From Sphingobium sp. TKS (lineage in GTDB: Bacteria > Pseudomonadota > Alphaproteobacteria > Sphingomonadales > Sphingomonadaceae), in the NCBI RefSeq assembly GCF_001563265.1, contig NZ_CP005084.1, forward strand, positions 182,001-246,000: DNA of 64,000 bases, read 5' to 3'. Under the pieces are notes generated by a model. The model did no database searches. It had not been told where the DNA came from and was given only the letters and a program-made list of their open reading frames with translations. Positions 25,300-34,386 of the stretch are shown here, piece after piece (the stretch's first letter is position 1; each line of letters opens with the position of its first letter). A program made the translations under genes and the position numbers.

Positions 25300-25513
25300 A
25301 CGCACCCTATGACCTGACCGAACAGCGACTGATCGCGACCTGTCGTTGCGTTACCAGACCCGGTTCGGGGGCACTGACGCTGGCCGTGCAAAATATCTTC
25401 GACAGTTTTTATATCGACTATTACAGCCGACCGTCCGGCCCAACGACAATGCCCATTATTTCGCGGGGCGCGGACGCAATTTCACCCTTTCCTGGGACTA
25501 TCGACTCAAGTGA
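25300..25513 (+). pseudogene. 3' remnant of a TonB-dependent receptor gene
   Basis: Short segments in different frames spell a receptor C-terminus: LSLRYQTRFG in one frame, LTLAVQNIFDSFYIDYYS in the next, then 'RPNDNAHYFAGRGRNFTLSWDYRLK' ending at TGA 25511-25513. The final barrel strands are recognisable, but at least two indels separate them and everything upstream is missing. The stop overlaps the GTG of the PepSY gene (GTGA), so the original unit was a receptor-PepSY operon, a common arrangement for siderophore or metal uptake. The receptor was truncated, probably when the island was inserted. Confidence 0.75.
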
Positions 25514-26595
25514 AGCTGATTGACACTTTGCACCGCTGGACCGGCGGACTGATCGGGCTGCTGCTGGCCCTGCTGGGCCTCAGCGGCGCGCTGCTGGTGC
25601 ATAAAAATGCCTGGACGCTGGCGCCCCATGCGGGTGATCCGCGGGTGGAGGATGTCCGCCAACTGGCCCAGGTGACGCAGCGCATCATGGCTGATCCGGC
25701 GGCGCGGCCTTTGTCGATCAGCTATGCGTCCGACGATTTTGGGCTGCTGAAGCTGCTGTTCGAGGGTGGTGGCGGCGCCTATGCGGATCAGCGCGGCGCC
25801 GTGGTGACGCGGTGGGGCAGCCAGTGGGAACGGCCCGAACTGTGGCTGTTTGATTTCCACCACCATCTTTTCTCCGGCGAGGCGGGCGATTGGGCGATCG
25901 GCATTGCCGCGCTTTGCGGGCTGTTTTTCGTCGTGACCGGCCTCATCCTCTGGTGGCGCACGCGGCGGACCTTTGAGTGGCGGCTGTGGCCTGCGCGGAT
26001 GAGCCGACCGGCGATCGTGCGGCATCATCGCGATTTGGGCGTGATCGTCGCGCCGCTGCTGCTGCTGTCGCTGGTGACGGGGGCGGTGCTGGTGTTCCGC
26101 CCGATGGCGGCGCTGTTGTTCGGACCGGGGGCGCCTGCCCAGATCGAAAAGGCTCTGGCACCGCTGCCGCCGCGTGACGCCAAGCTTGCCGCGCAACTGG
26201 ATTGGGCGGGGATGGTCATGGCGGCGAAGGCGCGCTTCCCCGACGCGGAGCTGCGCGGCCTGACCCTGCCGCGCAAGAATAGCGGGCTGATCACCATCCG
26301 CATGCGGCGGCCGCAGGAATGGCTGCCCAATGGCCGCACCACTTTATGGTTCGCGGCCGACAGCGGCGCGCTGGTCGCCGCGCGCGATGCGGCCGCGCTG
26401 CCGATGGCGGTGCAGGGCTATAATCTGCTCTACCCGCTTCACACGGCGAAGGTCGGTGGCTTGGCGTTCAAGCTGATCATGACCCTGTCCGGATTGGCGA
26501 TGACGCTGCTCGGGACGCTGACGGTCTGGACCTTCTGGTTCAGGCGCTCCGCACGGGCCGTCCGGAAACCGCCGGTCCGCCCCGCCATGACGTAA
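25510..26595 (+). CDS. PepSY-domain inner-membrane protein
   Basis: This 361-aa protein opens MKLIDTLHRWTGGLIGLLLA, a first membrane helix preceded by the family's His-Arg-Trp-x-Gly. It has four transmembrane helices: about residues 11-30, 'AIGIAALCGLFFVVTGLILWW', 'LGVIVAPLLLLSLVTGAVLVF' and 'LIMTLSGLAMTLLGTLTVWTFW'. Soluble PepSY segments lie between them. Proteins of this PepSY-associated-TM type sit next to TonB receptors and are thought to help ferric-siderophore reduction or release. Its receptor partner is now a 3' fragment, so its function may be lost. The start is a GTG overlapping the receptor stop. Confidence 0.85.
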   Translation: MKLIDTLHRWTGGLIGLLLALLGLSGALLVHKNAWTLAPHAGDPRVEDVRQLAQVTQRIMADPAARPLSISYASDDFGLLKLLFEGGGGAYADQRGAVVTRWGSQWERPELWLFDFHHHLFSGEAGDWAIGIAALCGLFFVVTGLILWWRTRRTFEWRLWPARMSRPAIVRHHRDLGVIVAPLLLLSLVTGAVLVFRPMAALLFGPGAPAQIEKALAPLPPRDAKLAAQLDWAGMVMAAKARFPDAELRGLTLPRKNSGLITIRMRRPQEWLPNGRTTLWFAADSGALVAARDAAALPMAVQGYNLLYPLHTAKVGGLAFKLIMTLSGLAMTLLGTLTVWTFWFRRSARAVRKPPVRPAMT

Positions 26596-26601
26596 GGCGA
26601 C

Positions 26602-26625
26602 GGGAAGGGCGCGCACGCCCTTCCC
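26602..26625. terminator. hairpin between convergent PepSY and mmsA genes
   Basis: GGGAAGGGCG (26602-26611) and CGCCCTTCCC (26616-26625) form a perfect 10-bp stem with loop CGCA. It lies 6 bp after the PepSY stop and 12 bp before the mmsA stop, and could end both transcripts. Confidence 0.6.
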
Positions 26626-26636
26626 TCCTTTGAGGC

Positions 26637-28136
26637 TTATTTCATCGTCGGGATGACGAAGCTCTGGTCGATCACCGCGCCGCCGTCGGGCCAGCGCTGG
26701 GTGATCTTCTTGGTGCGGGTGTAGAAGCGCACGCCATCCATGCCATATTGGTCGAGATCCCCGAAGCCCGAACGCTTCCAGCCGCCGAAGCTGTGATAGG
26801 CGACCGGCACCGGGATCGGCACGTTGATGCCGACCATGCCGACTTCGACATCGGCGGCGAACTTGCGGGCATAGTCGCCATTGCGGGTGAAGATGGCGAC
26901 GCCATTGCCATATTGATGCTTCGACGGATAGCTCAGCGCTTCCTCGAAGGTCTGGGCGCGCAGGATCTGGAGCACCGGACCGAAAATCTCGTCCTGATAG
27001 CTCTTCATTTCCGGCGTGACCCGGTCGATCAGCGTCGGGGCGAGGTAGAAGCCCTCCTCATAGCCCTGGAGCGAGAAGCCGCGCCCGTCGACTACGATTT
27101 CCGCGCCTTCATCGGCGGCCATCTGGATATAGCTTTCCACCCGCGCCTTGTGCACGCTGGTGACGAGCGGGCCATATTGCGCGTCGGGATCGGTCGGGAT
27201 GCCGGGGCGCAGCGTCTCGATGGCGCTTATCAGCTTGGTGCGGAAGGCGTCCGCCGTCGCCTCGCCCACCGGCACGACCACCGGCAGCGCCATGCAGCGC
27301 TCGCCCGCCGAGCCATAGGCAGCGCCGACGATATCGGCCACCGCCTGATCCATGTCGGCGTCGGGCAGGATGATGCCGTGATTCTTCGCGCCGCCCATCG
27401 CCTGCACGCGCTTGCCGTTCTGGGCGCCGCGGGCATAGACATAATTGGCGATGTCGGACGATCCGACGAAGCTGACCGCCTTGATGGCTGGATGGTCGAG
27501 AATGGCGTCGACCATTTCCTTGTCGCCATGGACGACGTTCAGGATGCCCGCCGGCATGCCCGCTTCGATCGCCAGTTCAGCTAGACGCACCGGCACGGAC
27601 GGGTCACGCTCCGAGGGCTTCAGGATGAAGGCATTGCCGCAGGCGATCGCCATCGCGCTCATCCACAGCGGGATCATCGCGGGGAAGTTGAAGGGCGTAA
27701 TGCCCGCTGCGATGCCCAGCGGCTGGCGCATCGAATAGACGTCGATGCCCGGACCTGCGCCCTGGGTATATTCGCCCTTCAGCAGATGGGGGATGCCGCA
27801 GGCGAATTCCACGACTTCCAGGCCGCGCTGAATGTCGCCCTTGGCGTCGGCCACCACCTTGCCATGTTCGGAGGAGAGCAGGACGGCGAGTTCGTCCATA
27901 TTCTGCTCGATCAGTTCCTTGAAGCGGAACATCACGCGGGCGCGGCGCTGCGGGTTGGTCGCGGCCCATTCGGGCTGGGCGGCAAGCGCGGAATCGACCG
28001 CCTTCTGGAGATGGGCGGCGGTGGCCAGTTCAACCTGCGCCTGCACCGCGCCGGTCGAGGGGTTAAGCACGTCGGCCAGACGCGCGCCCGCCAGCGGGGC
28101 GGATTGCCCATGAATGAAATGAGTAATTGAACGCAT
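26637..28136 (-). CDS. mmsA: CoA-acylating methylmalonate-semialdehyde dehydrogenase
   Basis: This 499-aa aldehyde dehydrogenase-fold protein opens MRSITHFIHGQSAPLAGARLADVLNP and shows GIAAGITPFNFPAMIPLWM, 'KPSERDPSVPVRLAELAIEAGMPAGILNVVHG', 'AVSFVGSS' and the catalytic Cys in GERCMALPV. These are the MmsA/IolA subfamily signatures. The enzyme oxidises (methyl)malonate semialdehyde to propionyl- or acetyl-CoA in valine and inositol breakdown, in the cytoplasm. The start at 28136 is preferred to open frame further upstream because it gives the standard length and follows AGGAGAGGAACCGG. A LysR gene diverges 100 bp away and probably regulates it. Confidence 0.92.
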   Translation of the reverse strand: MRSITHFIHGQSAPLAGARLADVLNPSTGAVQAQVELATAAHLQKAVDSALAAQPEWAATNPQRRARVMFRFKELIEQNMDELAVLLSSEHGKVVADAKGDIQRGLEVVEFACGIPHLLKGEYTQGAGPGIDVYSMRQPLGIAAGITPFNFPAMIPLWMSAMAIACGNAFILKPSERDPSVPVRLAELAIEAGMPAGILNVVHGDKEMVDAILDHPAIKAVSFVGSSDIANYVYARGAQNGKRVQAMGGAKNHGIILPDADMDQAVADIVGAAYGSAGERCMALPVVVPVGEATADAFRTKLISAIETLRPGIPTDPDAQYGPLVTSVHKARVESYIQMAADEGAEIVVDGRGFSLQGYEEGFYLAPTLIDRVTPEMKSYQDEIFGPVLQILRAQTFEEALSYPSKHQYGNGVAIFTRNGDYARKFAADVEVGMVGINVPIPVPVAYHSFGGWKRSGFGDLDQYGMDGVRFYTRTKKITQRWPDGGAVIDQSFVIPTMK

Positions 28137-28236
28137 TTTTCCGGTTCCTCTCCTGCCGGTGGGATGGCTTTGGTATAGACGGGTCAGCTTTGCAGATATA
28201 CGGGTATGTGGACACATTGGTTGTGCGGATTTGCCC

Positions 28237-29121
28237 ATGCTGAATTCCGACGAACTGCGCCTGTTCCTGGCCGTGATGCGGGAGGGCAATATGCTGGCCG
28301 CCGCGCGCCGGGTGGGCGTGGATCATAGCACGGTCGCCCGGCGCCTGACCAATATGGAGACGACGCTGGGCGCCCGCCTGTTCGACCGCAGCCCGCGTGG
28401 CGTCACGCCGACGCCCGCCGCCTTCGCGCTGGCGCCCCATGCCGAGCGGATCGAGAGCGAATTGCTCGCCGCGATGAGCAGCGTCGCCGGGCGCGACCGG
28501 GAGGTGGAGGGGACGGTGCGCCTCGCCACGCCGGAGGCCTTCGCCAGCCATCTGATCGCGCCGCGTGTGGCGGAGTTGCGCGAGCGACATCCGCGCCTGA
28601 CGCTGGAACTGGCCTCCGAAAGTAAGGCGGCCAGCCTGTCCCGGCGGGAGGCGGAGATCGCCGTGATGCTGAAACCCCCGCCCAAGGGCCGGTTCGTGAC
28701 GCGCAAGCTGACCGATTATCGCCTCGGCCTTTATGCCTCCAAGGCCTATCTGGAACGGCAGGGTGAACCGGCGGCGCGGGCCGATCTCAACCGCCATGTC
28801 TTCGTGTCCTATATCGAGGAACTGGCCGGATTTGCGGAGATGATCGCCCTTGACCAGTTGCTGCCCGGCGCGGCCATCGTCTTCCGGGCGAGTTCCAGCG
28901 CGGCGCAGCATGCGGCGGTGGCGGCGGGCATGGGCCTGGGCGTGCTGCACGTCTTCGCGGCGGCGGAGGATGACCGGCTGGTCCAGCTTTTCCCCGAGTC
29001 GATGGAGGTATGGCGCAGCTATTGGCTGGTCATGCATGCCGATCTGCAAAGGCTGCCGCGGGTGCGGGCGGCAGCCGATTTCCTGGAGGAAGTGACGCGG
29101 ACGGTGCGGGAGCGGTTGTAA
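28237..29121 (+). CDS. LysR-type transcriptional regulator
   Basis: This 294-aa regulator has the winged helix-turn-helix 'LRLFLAVMREGNMLAAARRVGVDHSTVARRLTNMETTLGARLFDRSPRGV' and a C-terminal ligand domain. The VDHSTVARR recognition helix is typical of the subgroup found next to mmsA-like dehydrogenase genes in alphaproteobacteria. The divergent arrangement with mmsA suggests it controls that gene. The start at 28237 gives the standard N-terminus MLNSDELRLF. Confidence 0.88.
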   Translation: MLNSDELRLFLAVMREGNMLAAARRVGVDHSTVARRLTNMETTLGARLFDRSPRGVTPTPAAFALAPHAERIESELLAAMSSVAGRDREVEGTVRLATPEAFASHLIAPRVAELRERHPRLTLELASESKAASLSRREAEIAVMLKPPPKGRFVTRKLTDYRLGLYASKAYLERQGEPAARADLNRHVFVSYIEELAGFAEMIALDQLLPGAAIVFRASSSAAQHAAVAAGMGLGVLHVFAAAEDDRLVQLFPESMEVWRSYWLVMHADLQRLPRVRAAADFLEEVTRTVRERL

Positions 29122-29137
29122 GGAGGTTGTTTTATGT

Positions 29138-29181
29138 GAAGTGCCGCATGCTCCTGCCTTCGCAGGAGCATGCGGCACTTC
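29138..29181. terminator. perfect 20-bp hairpin after the LysR gene
   Basis: Positions 29138-29157 and 29162-29181 are exact reverse complements with a CTTC loop. It begins 16 bp after the LysR stop and 81 bp before the sigma factor start. It lacks a T-tract, so it may act as a processing or Rho-assisted end, or be a member of a dispersed hairpin repeat family. Confidence 0.55.
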
Positions 29182-29262
29182 TTACCGCAACATTACAGGC
29201 AATTAAATTGCAAAGCCCGCCGGTTGGGAGAATGAGGGTGTGTCGATCGGAAGGGCGCCAGA

Positions 29263-29781
29263 ATGGAAGGCGGGCTGGAAACTGTCTATCACGCGCTTCG
29301 CGGCGAGCTGTTGCGGTTCCTGATCGCGCGCACCGGCAATGCCGCCGAAGCGGAGGATGTGCTGCACGACATGTGGCTGCGCATCGGGGAGGGGGGCAGT
29401 GGTCCCATCGCCAATCCCCGGGCCTATCTTTATCGCATCGCGCAGAATCTGGTGCTCGACCGACTGCGCGAGACGAAACGGCGCGAAGTGCGCGACCGGG
29501 CCTGGATGGAACTGGCATCCGGCGCTGACATGCGGCACGCCGATCCCGTCGATCCCCATGCCGATGCGCTGGAACAGATGACCGCGCGGGAGGAGGCGGC
29601 CCGGCTTGCATCCGCCATCGCCAATCTGCCGCCGGGCGCGCGGCGCGCCTTTCAGTTGCACAAGGTCGAGGGGTTGCCCCATGGCGAGGTCGCGGCCCGC
29701 CTGGGCATCAGCAAAAGCGGCGTCGAAAAGCATATGGCGGTCGCGATGAAATATTTGCGCCGCGCGTTGAGCGAGGACTGA
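29263..29781 (+). CDS. ECF RNA polymerase sigma factor, FecI-like
   Basis: This 172-aa protein has sigma region 2 ('LRFLIARTGNAAEAEDVLHDMWLRI') and region 4 ('LPPGARRAFQLHKVEGLPHGEVAARLGISKSGVEKHMAVAMKYLRRAL'). It directs RNA polymerase to a small regulon, in this subgroup usually iron or haem uptake. The next genes encode a FecR-type anti-sigma regulator and an STN-domain TonB receptor, the standard cell-surface signalling trio. The ligand signals across two membranes to release this factor. Confidence 0.9.
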   Translation: MEGGLETVYHALRGELLRFLIARTGNAAEAEDVLHDMWLRIGEGGSGPIANPRAYLYRIAQNLVLDRLRETKRREVRDRAWMELASGADMRHADPVDPHADALEQMTAREEAARLASAIANLPPGARRAFQLHKVEGLPHGEVAARLGISKSGVEKHMAVAMKYLRRALSED

Positions 29782-29871
29782 GGCAATGCTGTAATGGTAA
29801 CGTCACAGAGGAGACAGAACGGCGTGGACGGGCGGCTATGCCCGGCCAAGGGACCGTAACGGGACGGAACC

Positions 29872-30855
29872 ATGACGGAGACGATCATCGACCGGGCGAT
29901 TGCCTGGCACAGTGCGCAGGACGATGCGGATTTCGACTGGGACGGCTTTACGCTGTGGCTGGAGGCCGATCCCGCGCATCGCCTTGCCTTCGATGAGATC
30001 GCGCTGCTGGATGACCGGATTGCCGATCATCGTCCTACCCTGGCCGCGCTGTTGCCGCCCATTGAGGTTGTGCCGGTGGCGTTTCCCGCCATGGAAGACC
30101 CGGTCGCGTCGCCGCGCCGCTGGAGCCTCTGGGCCGGTGGCGGGATCGCGGCGGCCATGGCGTTGGCGGTCGCCGTTCCGACTTTCCTGTCCCTGTCGCC
30201 TGCGCCGTCGGCGGCCGACTATCGCACCGGCGCCGGGCAGAGCCGCACCATCGCGCTGAAGGACGGATCGCGGATCACCCTTGCTGCCTCCAGCCATTTG
30301 CGGGTGGAGGGGGAGGGGCAGGACAAGCTGGCGCTGGAGGGCGGCGCGCTGTTCGACATTCCCCATCGTCCCGGCCGGACGATGACGATCCGGGCGGGCG
30401 GGCAGGAAATCAGCGACATCGGCACGCGGTTCGACATTTTGGCCGACACCCGGACGATGCGCGTCGCGGTGGCGGAGGGCGTGATCGCGCTCAAGCCGGC
30501 CGGTGCGGACAATGCTGCGGTCCGCCTCTCCGCCGGACGGCAGATGGTCATCGACCGGACCACGCACCAAGGCGAGATCAGCGCGGTCGCGCCCGCCGCC
30601 ATCGGCAGTTGGCGGCAGGGACGGCTGGTTTATGAAGGCGTGCCGCTGTCTCTGGTCGCGTCCGACATCAGCCGCTATGCAGGGGTGCCTGTCAGGGCCG
30701 GGGCGGACGTCGCCGGCCGGCGCTTTTCCGGCGTGTTGATCGTGGGGGACGGATCGGGTCTTGTCGGTGAAGTGGCGCAGCTTATGGACCTTCGGATCGT
30801 GCGCGAAGCTGGGCGGCAGGACGGCGCTGTCCTGCTGCGCGCTGGCGGCGGCTGA
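29872..30855 (+). CDS. FecR family anti-sigma regulator
   Basis: This 327-aa protein has a cytoplasmic N-terminal DUF4880 domain (AIAWHSAQDDADFDWDGFTLWLEADPAHRLAFDEI). One membrane helix follows at about residues 85-105 (WSLWAGGGIAAAMALAVAVPTFL). The periplasmic FecR domain comes next (YRTGAGQSRTIALKDGSRITLAASS...GTRFDI...RVAVAEGVIAL). The periplasmic part contacts the STN domain of the receptor and the N-terminus controls the ECF sigma factor upstream. Its last about 90 bp overlap the start of the receptor gene in another frame, a strong sign of translational coupling. Confidence 0.9.
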   Translation: MTETIIDRAIAWHSAQDDADFDWDGFTLWLEADPAHRLAFDEIALLDDRIADHRPTLAALLPPIEVVPVAFPAMEDPVASPRRWSLWAGGGIAAAMALAVAVPTFLSLSPAPSAADYRTGAGQSRTIALKDGSRITLAASSHLRVEGEGQDKLALEGGALFDIPHRPGRTMTIRAGGQEISDIGTRFDILADTRTMRVAVAEGVIALKPAGADNAAVRLSAGRQMVIDRTTHQGEISAVAPAAIGSWRQGRLVYEGVPLSLVASDISRYAGVPVRAGADVAGRRFSGVLIVGDGSGLVGEVAQLMDLRIVREAGRQDGAVLLRAGGG

Positions 30856-33133
30856 ACTCGCCGCGCCGGGCAGCGCCTGGGCGCAGTCCCGGCAGATCAG
30901 CATCGACGCCGCGCCGTTGTCCGCCGCGCTGGCGGAATTGTCGCGGCAAACGGGCATAGCGGTCGGCTTCGAAGGGCGCTTGCCGGACGTCCGGTCCCGG
31001 CCGGTCAGCGGACGGCTGACGGCGCGGCAGGCCTTGGCGACGATGCTGGAGGGCACGGGGCTGAAGGCGCAGCGCCTGACGCCTACGACATTTCGTCTGG
31101 TCCGCGCCGAACGGCCGCTGCCCCGGCGTCCGGCGGATCGGCTTCCGCCGCAGCCTGGCGGCAATGTGGACATCATCGTCACCGGCACCAAGCGGGATGA
31201 GCCGCTTTCAAGCCTGCCCATATCGGTCGCCATTGCGGAGGCGCCGGGTGAGCGGACCGGAACGCCGCTGCCCGGCACCGCCGATGTGGCGCGGCAGCTA
31301 GACGGGCTGACGCTCACCAATTTGGGGCCGGGGCGCAACCGGCAGTTCATCCGGGGCGTGGCGGACAGCCCGTTCAACGGCAGCAGCCAGTCGACCGTCG
31401 CCATATTGGTGAACGACGCCCGCGCCACCTATAATGCGCCCGATCCCGACCTGCGGCTGGTCGATGTCGAGCGGGTGGAATTGCTCAAGGGGCCGCAGGG
31501 GTCGCTGTACGGCACGGGCACATTGGGCGGGGTGTTCCATATCGTGACCCGTCCGCCTGATGCCGGGCGGTTCGCTGCCATGGCGGGCGCGGGCGGCTCC
31601 ATCGCGGCGCATGGCGATGCCGGCGGCGATGTGGAGGCGATGGTCAACCTGCCGCTGGTCGCGGACCGGCTGGCACTGCGCGGCGTCGCCTATGCGGCGC
31701 GCGAGCCGGGCTGGATCGACACCGCCGGGCGCGGCGATGCGAACCGGGGGGAGGTCAGCGGCCTTCGCCTCGCCCTGCGCGCGCTGCCGGGGGACTGGAC
31801 CGTCGACCTGAACGGCATGGTGCAGATGCAGGATGTCGCGGACAGCCAATATGTCTATGCCCGGCACCGGCTGGAGCGGCCCGCGCAGCCTGCCGAGCCG
31901 CATGACAATGACTTCGCCATGGCCGCCCTGCGCGTGGCGGGGAAGCTGGGCGATGCGGATTTTGTCTATGCGGGCAACTGGGTCGACCATGACGTGTCGA
32001 GCACGCTGGATGCGAGCGCGCTGTCGGCGTCGGCCTTCGGCGTTCCGGCTCCGGCGCTTTATGTCGAGCAGCGACGGAACCGCCTGTTCGATCAGGAAAT
32101 CCGCCTGTCCCATACCGGCAGCGGCGGCCTGTCGTGGTTGGCGGGCCTGTCCTTCATGGACGTGCGCAACCATCTGCTGGGCACGATCAGCAACGAGGCG
32201 GGCGACGTCACGGTCGCGACGGGCACTCAGGGGGTGCGCGAACTGTCGGCCTTCGGTGACATTCGCGTGCCGCTGTCCCGCACATTGTCGCTCGATATCG
32301 GCGGCCGCCTGTTCCATTCGCGGACCGAGGAGGAACGGGGCGCGAAAAGGGCGCGGGTCGAGGTTTCGGTGTCGCGCAGCGGATTTACCCCATCGCTCGC
32401 CTTGTCGTGGCAGGCTGGGGGCAGGGATTTCCTCTATCTGCGCTATGCCGGGGCGCTGCGTCCGGGCGGGCTTTCGCAAACCGGCACGGGATCGGCGGAG
32501 CGTTTCGATTCCGACGAATTGCAGACCTTCGAAGCGGGCTGGCGTCACAGCAATCCAGCGGGACTGACGATCAATGCCGACGCTTTTCTGACGACATGGT
32601 CGCATTTGCAATCCGACTATCTGCTGTCGGACGGGCTGATCGGCACCCGCAATGTCGGGGATGCGCGCATCCATGGGGCGGAATTGTCGGTCGACTGGGC
32701 GCCCGCGCGCGACTGGGCGCTCAGCGCCGGGCTGGTGGTGCAAAGCGCCCTGCTGACAAAGACGAGCGACGGGACGGAGATTGAGGACCGGCATCTTCCC
32801 GTCATTCCGCGCTGGACGGCAAGATGGGGATTGAGCCGGTCCTTCGAGCTTGGGGGCTGGAACGGCAGCGCCGGGGTGCGCCTCAACTATCTCAGCCGCT
32901 CCCGGCTCAGCTTCGATCCGGGGCTGGACCGCCAGATGGGCGATTATGCGCTGGCCGATGTGGATCTGCTGCTGCGCAAGGGGACGTGGGGCATCCGCAT
33001 GGCGGGCAGCAACCTGTTCGATTGCAGGGCGGACAGCTTCGCCTTCGGCAATCCCTTTTCGTTGGGCAAGGGGCCGCAATATACGCCGTTGCGCCCCCGG
33101 CAATGGACGGTGGGTTTCACAAGGTCGTGGTGA
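30767..33133 (+). CDS. TonB-dependent receptor with STN signalling domain
   Basis: This roughly 788-aa outer-membrane receptor has a signal peptide (TALSCCALAAAELAAPGSAWAQ) and an N-terminal STN domain (ISIDAAPLSAALAELSRQTGIAVGFEG...LTARQALATMLEGTGL) that talks to FecR. The plug has VELLKGPQGSLYGTGTLGG, and the barrel ends in RQWTVGFTRSW. The sigma/FecR context suggests a siderophore or haem transducer-receptor. The start is uncertain: GTG at 30767 or TTG at 30761, both inside fecR and without a clear ribosome-binding site. The 3' end overlaps the oppositely oriented EEP gene by 17 bp. Confidence 0.88.
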   Translation: MKWRSLWTFGSCAKLGGRTALSCCALAAAELAAPGSAWAQSRQISIDAAPLSAALAELSRQTGIAVGFEGRLPDVRSRPVSGRLTARQALATMLEGTGLKAQRLTPTTFRLVRAERPLPRRPADRLPPQPGGNVDIIVTGTKRDEPLSSLPISVAIAEAPGERTGTPLPGTADVARQLDGLTLTNLGPGRNRQFIRGVADSPFNGSSQSTVAILVNDARATYNAPDPDLRLVDVERVELLKGPQGSLYGTGTLGGVFHIVTRPPDAGRFAAMAGAGGSIAAHGDAGGDVEAMVNLPLVADRLALRGVAYAAREPGWIDTAGRGDANRGEVSGLRLALRALPGDWTVDLNGMVQMQDVADSQYVYARHRLERPAQPAEPHDNDFAMAALRVAGKLGDADFVYAGNWVDHDVSSTLDASALSASAFGVPAPALYVEQRRNRLFDQEIRLSHTGSGGLSWLAGLSFMDVRNHLLGTISNEAGDVTVATGTQGVRELSAFGDIRVPLSRTLSLDIGGRLFHSRTEEERGAKRARVEVSVSRSGFTPSLALSWQAGGRDFLYLRYAGALRPGGLSQTGTGSAERFDSDELQTFEAGWRHSNPAGLTINADAFLTTWSHLQSDYLLSDGLIGTRNVGDARIHGAELSVDWAPARDWALSAGLVVQSALLTKTSDGTEIEDRHLPVIPRWTARWGLSRSFELGGWNGSAGVRLNYLSRSRLSFDPGLDRQMGDYALADVDLLLRKGTWGIRMAGSNLFDCRADSFAFGNPFSLGKGPQYTPLRPRQWTVGFTRSW

Positions 33134-34157
33134 CAGGCCGCCGCTGGAGCGCGAAGACGGCGGCATAGCCGACATGGTCCGACAGCATGCTGCCGTCGGC
33201 GGCATGGCCGAATGGCACCTCGATCCGGCGCAGCGCGACATTTGTGCTCCGGCCCGGCGCGAAAAATTCCCAGTCGCGGCCGCGCCATTCCGACAGCCGC
33301 GCATCGGCGGACAGCGGCAGGCGAAGCCTTTCCGCCGCCGCATAGGCATTGTTCACGGGCGTGCTCCTGCTCCAGCCTCTTGCCTGTTCGATCAGGTCGC
33401 TGCGCCGCGCCTGGGTCTGCCCGGCATTGAAATCGCCCGCCACGATCAGCGCATCGCGGGGGTTGTGAAAGCGGCGGATGAAGGCGGTCAGGCAGGCGAG
33501 TTGCCGGTCATGGGCATGGTTCGACCGTTCGTCCGGCACATCGGAAGCGCGCCGGCTGTTGAGATGGGTGGTGACGATGTCCACCGGATCGCCCCCGCCG
33601 GGCAGCCTGATCCGCACCAGCAGCGCGCCCTTGTTCGCGAGGCAATCGAACCCCGCGCAGGCATAGCCGGGATAGACCATCGCATGCACGCCGGAGATGG
33701 GGAAATCGGACAGGATCTGAAGGCCGCTGCCGACCCATTTGCCGATCCCCTCGCCATGGGACCAGCTTTGCGCCGCCGCGAATCGCAAGTCGGCAGGGGC
33801 TGGCGGTTGCGGGCTGGCGGCGTCCTCCCCCGGACCATCGACGATGTAGCGATAGCCCGCCGCGCGGCCGATCGCCTGGGCGTCGCTGGTGAAGGCCTCC
33901 TGCAGCAGCACGATCTGCGGGTTGCGCCCCTCTGAACGCAGCGTCCGCAATGTCGCGGCGATCCGGGCGAAATCGGCGGGACGGTCCCAAGCCATCGGCC
34001 AGGGCAGGCCGTGGATATTATAGGTCATCACCGACAGGTCGCCGTCGAAGCGGGCCGGGCCGGCGGGGGCCGGCGGATCGCGGGTATCGGCCGACGGCGC
34101 CGCCGCGATCAGCGCCGCGACAGCGAGCGTCCGCAGGGCATATCCGAAAATGCGCAC
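33117..34157 (-). CDS. secreted endonuclease/exonuclease/phosphatase (EEP) family protein
   Basis: This 346-aa protein has a signal peptide (YALRTLAVAALIAAAPSADT), so it acts outside the cytoplasm. EEP-fold motifs are SVMTYNIHG, VLLQEAF (metal Glu), 'THLNSRR', VAGDFNAG and the final SDHVGYAAVF (catalytic Asp-His). These are the catalytic elements of the neutral sphingomyelinase/DNase I-like superfamily. A role in degrading sphingolipid head groups or extracellular DNA is possible but not shown. It diverges from the deacetylase operon and is convergent with the TonB receptor, overlapping it by 17 bp. Confidence 0.85.
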   Translation of the reverse strand: MRIFGYALRTLAVAALIAAAPSADTRDPPAPAGPARFDGDLSVMTYNIHGLPWPMAWDRPADFARIAATLRTLRSEGRNPQIVLLQEAFTSDAQAIGRAAGYRYIVDGPGEDAASPQPPAPADLRFAAAQSWSHGEGIGKWVGSGLQILSDFPISGVHAMVYPGYACAGFDCLANKGALLVRIRLPGGGDPVDIVTTHLNSRRASDVPDERSNHAHDRQLACLTAFIRRFHNPRDALIVAGDFNAGQTQARRSDLIEQARGWSRSTPVNNAYAAAERLRLPLSADARLSEWRGRDWEFFAPGRSTNVALRRIEVPFGHAADGSMLSDHVGYAAVFALQRRPVTTTL

Positions 34158-34386
34158 GCTTCTTCTCCTGCCGCGATGGCGGGAAGACGACGGGACGGGG
34201 TTCTTACCTCAGTTGTCGCAAGTCGAAAAAAATATTCGGGCAAGGAACTGCGTTACTTTCCGGCCATGGCGTCTCCATTGCGAGAGTGAAAGAGCGCTTG
34301 TGATCGACTTTGTAATAATGCCGTCATCCCCGACAATCATAGGGCCGCTGGTAATGCACAGGGTTCCGGGGGGGCGTTGACCTGTC

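Noticed and set aside
31298..33349. 683-codon minus-strand open frame opposite the STN-domain TonB receptor
   Set aside because: Antisense shadow of a high-G+C gene. The translation is rich in Arg, Ala, Gln and Pro without any motif, while the plus strand gives a textbook receptor.
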